NCBI GenBank assembly: GCA_031426185.1
Contig: JANPKV010000396.1
Location: 1-7,285, forward strand
From: JAJNPS01 sp031426185
GTDB taxonomy: Bacteria > Pseudomonadota > Alphaproteobacteria > Rhodobacterales > Rhodobacteraceae
DNA length: 7,285 nt
Direction: 5' to 3'
This document shows, piece after piece, positions 5,985 through 7,285 of the stretch (within the stretch, counting starts at the first letter, position 1; every line of letters starts with the position of its first letter). The notes beneath the pieces are model-generated. The model did not search any database and had not been told where the DNA came from. It saw only the letters and a list, made by a program, of their open reading frames with translations. A program made the translations under genes and the position numbers.

Positions 5985-7046
5985 TCAGCGCAGGGCCAGG
6001 TTCACACCTGTCTGGGGATCAAAGGTCAAGACACGTTCAGGCTTCCAGCCAAAGCGCACCACCTCGTCGCGCGTCACTTTGGTGCCTGCCGGAACCGTCA
6101 CATGCAGTCTGGTTTCGCCCATGTCCATGACCAGGGTTTTGACGACGCCCTGATCCTCGATGTCGAAGATCCGCGCCTCACCGGGGGCGCCGGAATCCAG
6201 CACCACATTCTCGGGGCGAACCCCGAAGGTCACCGCGCCCCCCGTACCATTGGCGGCCTTGACGGGTAGCCGAAAGGCCCCCAGCTCTGCCATGCCCGAG
6301 GCCAAATGCCCCTGGATCAGGTTCATCGGCGGCGACCCCACCGACCGCGCGACAAAGGTGTTCAGCGGGCGTTCGTAGATGTCGGCGGGCGTGCCCACCT
6401 GCACCAGCCGCCCCTGCCGCAACACCCCGATCTTGTCACCCATCGACATTGCCTCGACCTGGTCATGGGTGACAAAAAGGAAGGTGGCCCCAAGGTTGCT
6501 GTGCAACTTTTTCAACTCGACCCGCAGCGATTCCCGCAGCTTTGCGTCCAGCGCCGAAAGGGGTTCGTCCATCAGGAATACCGAAGGCTGCCGGACAATG
6601 GCCCGCCCGATTGATACCCGCTGCATTTCGCCCCCGGACAGGCGTTCGACCTTGCGGTCGAGCAAATGGGTGATCTGCAGCGTCACAGCCGCCTTTTCGA
6701 CCCGCGCCGCAATCTCGGACTCGCTGGATTTCCGGGCCGGAGAGCGTAACGGAAATTCCAGATTCCCGCGCACGGTCAGGCGGGGATAAAGCGAATATTG
6801 CTGCAAGACCAACGCCACGTCGCGTTCGGCCACTGTCCAGCCGCCAACATCCTTGCTGCCGATGGCAACCGATCCGCTGTCGGGCTTTTCCAGCCCCGCA
6901 ATGACCCGCAAAGCCGTTGTCTTCCCGGCACCTGTCCGCCCAAGCAACACGAAGAACTCGCCGTCTTCGACCACCAGGTCAAGATCGCGCAGCGCGCGCT
7001 GCGCCCCGAAACTCTTGTTGATCCCGCTCAGTTCGATCCGCGCCAT
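5985..7046 (-). CDS. Carbohydrate-type ABC importer ATP-binding protein (MalK/UgpC family)
   Basis: This 353-residue ATPase energises uptake through inner-membrane permeases encoded outside the window. It has Walker A GRTGAGKT (36-43), a Q-loop in LVLQQYSLYP (79-88), the signature LSGGEMQR (136-143), Walker B VFLMDE (156-161) with Glu161, a D-loop SALD (164-167) and the switch His194 in FVTHDQVEAM. A C-terminal TOBE/OB regulatory region follows, including VGSPPMNLI (236-244) and FGVRPENV (274-281), as in sugar importers of the CUT1 class. The Walker A deviates from the common GPSGCGKST, and the signature has Glu for Gln; both are tolerated variants. The ATG at 7046 has GGAGG seven bases upstream and shares one base with the stop of the preceding ATPase gene (TGATG). 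A polyol, glycerol-phosphate or oligosaccharide substrate cannot be distinguished. Confidence 0.94.
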   Translation of the reverse strand: MARIELSGINKSFGAQRALRDLDLVVEDGEFFVLLGRTGAGKTTALRVIAGLEKPDSGSVAIGSKDVGGWTVAERDVALVLQQYSLYPRLTVRGNLEFPLRSPARKSSESEIAARVEKAAVTLQITHLLDRKVERLSGGEMQRVSIGRAIVRQPSVFLMDEPLSALDAKLRESLRVELKKLHSNLGATFLFVTHDQVEAMSMGDKIGVLRQGRLVQVGTPADIYERPLNTFVARSVGSPPMNLIQGHLASGMAELGAFRLPVKAANGTGGAVTFGVRPENVVLDSGAPGEARIFDIEDQGVVKTLVMDMGETRLHVTVPAGTKVTRDEVVRFGWKPERVLTFDPQTGVNLALR

Positions 7047-7285
7047 CAGGCAGTCCTCCGCAGCGCCGTTCCGGTGTCGCTGTCAAAAAAATGCGCGCGC
7101 TCGGGATCGAGCCCGACCCAGACGCGCTGGCCATCGCCGATAAACCCAGGCTCGACCCGCGCGCGCAACGTGCTGTCACCCATCCTCACGTCGACGATCT
7201 CGTGCGAGCCCAAGGGTTCGACGTTGGTCGTCGCGGTTTCCACAAAGCCCGGCGCCGGGTCGTGCCTGAGCAGCACCGCCTCGGG
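7046..7285 (-). CDS. ABC importer ATP-binding protein, C-terminal part only (second ATPase)
   Basis: The last 79 residues and stop codon are present; the gene enters from the right edge of the window. The fragment begins PEAVLL, the usual junction after the RPE motif of MalK-type ATPases, and continues as a TOBE domain (GSHEIVDVRMGD, then RVWVGLDPERAHFFD). The catalytic domain is outside the window. Its TGA overlaps the ATG of the next ATPase gene by one base, so the two are translationally coupled. Tandem, non-identical ATPase genes suggest an importer powered by a heterodimer, as in some alphaproteobacterial CUT1-type operons, with binding protein and permeases expected further right or between other genes. 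Confidence 0.85.
   Translation of the reverse strand, partial: PEAVLLRHDPAPGFVETATTNVEPLGSHEIVDVRMGDSTLRARVEPGFIGDGQRVWVGLDPERAHFFDSDTGTALRRTA

Noticed and set aside
5976..5991. GCGC...GCGC inverted repeat at the convergent junction as a bidirectional terminator
   Set aside because: Only four pairs, an eight-base loop and no T-tract on either side.

Overview
The window is GC-rich (about 60-65% by eye) and densely coded, with short gaps, ATGA/GTGA/TGATG overlaps and G/C-biased third codon positions. This style, together with the families present, suggests an alphaproteobacterium, most likely of the Rhodobacteraceae/Rhizobiales type. That placement is an inference; there is no rRNA or other phylogenetic marker here. 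I see no mobile element, tRNA, CRISPR array or pseudogene. No gap between genes exceeds about 125 bases.

Layout: (A) Positions 1-2100, minus strand, form a tight operon. It starts with a Tm-1-like/UPF0261 ATP-binding protein (916-2100), followed by a phosphoenolpyruvate hydrolase-like TIM-barrel protein (62-904) and then the first 21 codons of a third gene that leaves the window (1-65, possibly cupin-like). (B) Positions 2101-2222 are a divergent control region. It has a plausible sigma70-type promoter facing right, a short palindrome and a direct repeat, placed so that the regulator mRNA may be leaderless. (C) Positions 2223-5971, plus strand, hold a TetR-family regulator, a xylose-isomerase-like TIM-barrel protein (2928-3980), a Gfo/Idh/MocA dehydrogenase (3987-5123) and a D-tagatose-3-epimerase-like TIM-barrel enzyme (5120-5971). 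The last three are tightly linked. (D) Positions 5985-7285, minus strand, converge on (C). They hold a MalK/UgpC-type ABC ATPase and the C-terminus of a second ATPase overlapping it by one base, forming the downstream end of a sugar-type ABC importer operon.

Together this looks like an uptake and catabolic locus for an unidentified carbohydrate or glycoside. The importer would bring it in, and the dehydrogenase (which resembles the levoglucosan 3-dehydrogenase branch) would oxidise it. The two metal-dependent TIM-barrel proteins would then isomerise, epimerise or eliminate the keto-sugar, under control of the TetR protein. The divergent arm is the most intriguing part. Its two genes correspond, in order, to the N- and C-terminal halves of the plant virus-resistance protein Tm-1, whose ancestral biochemical role is to my knowledge unclear. 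Their position beside a sugar-oxidation operon suggests a metabolic job.
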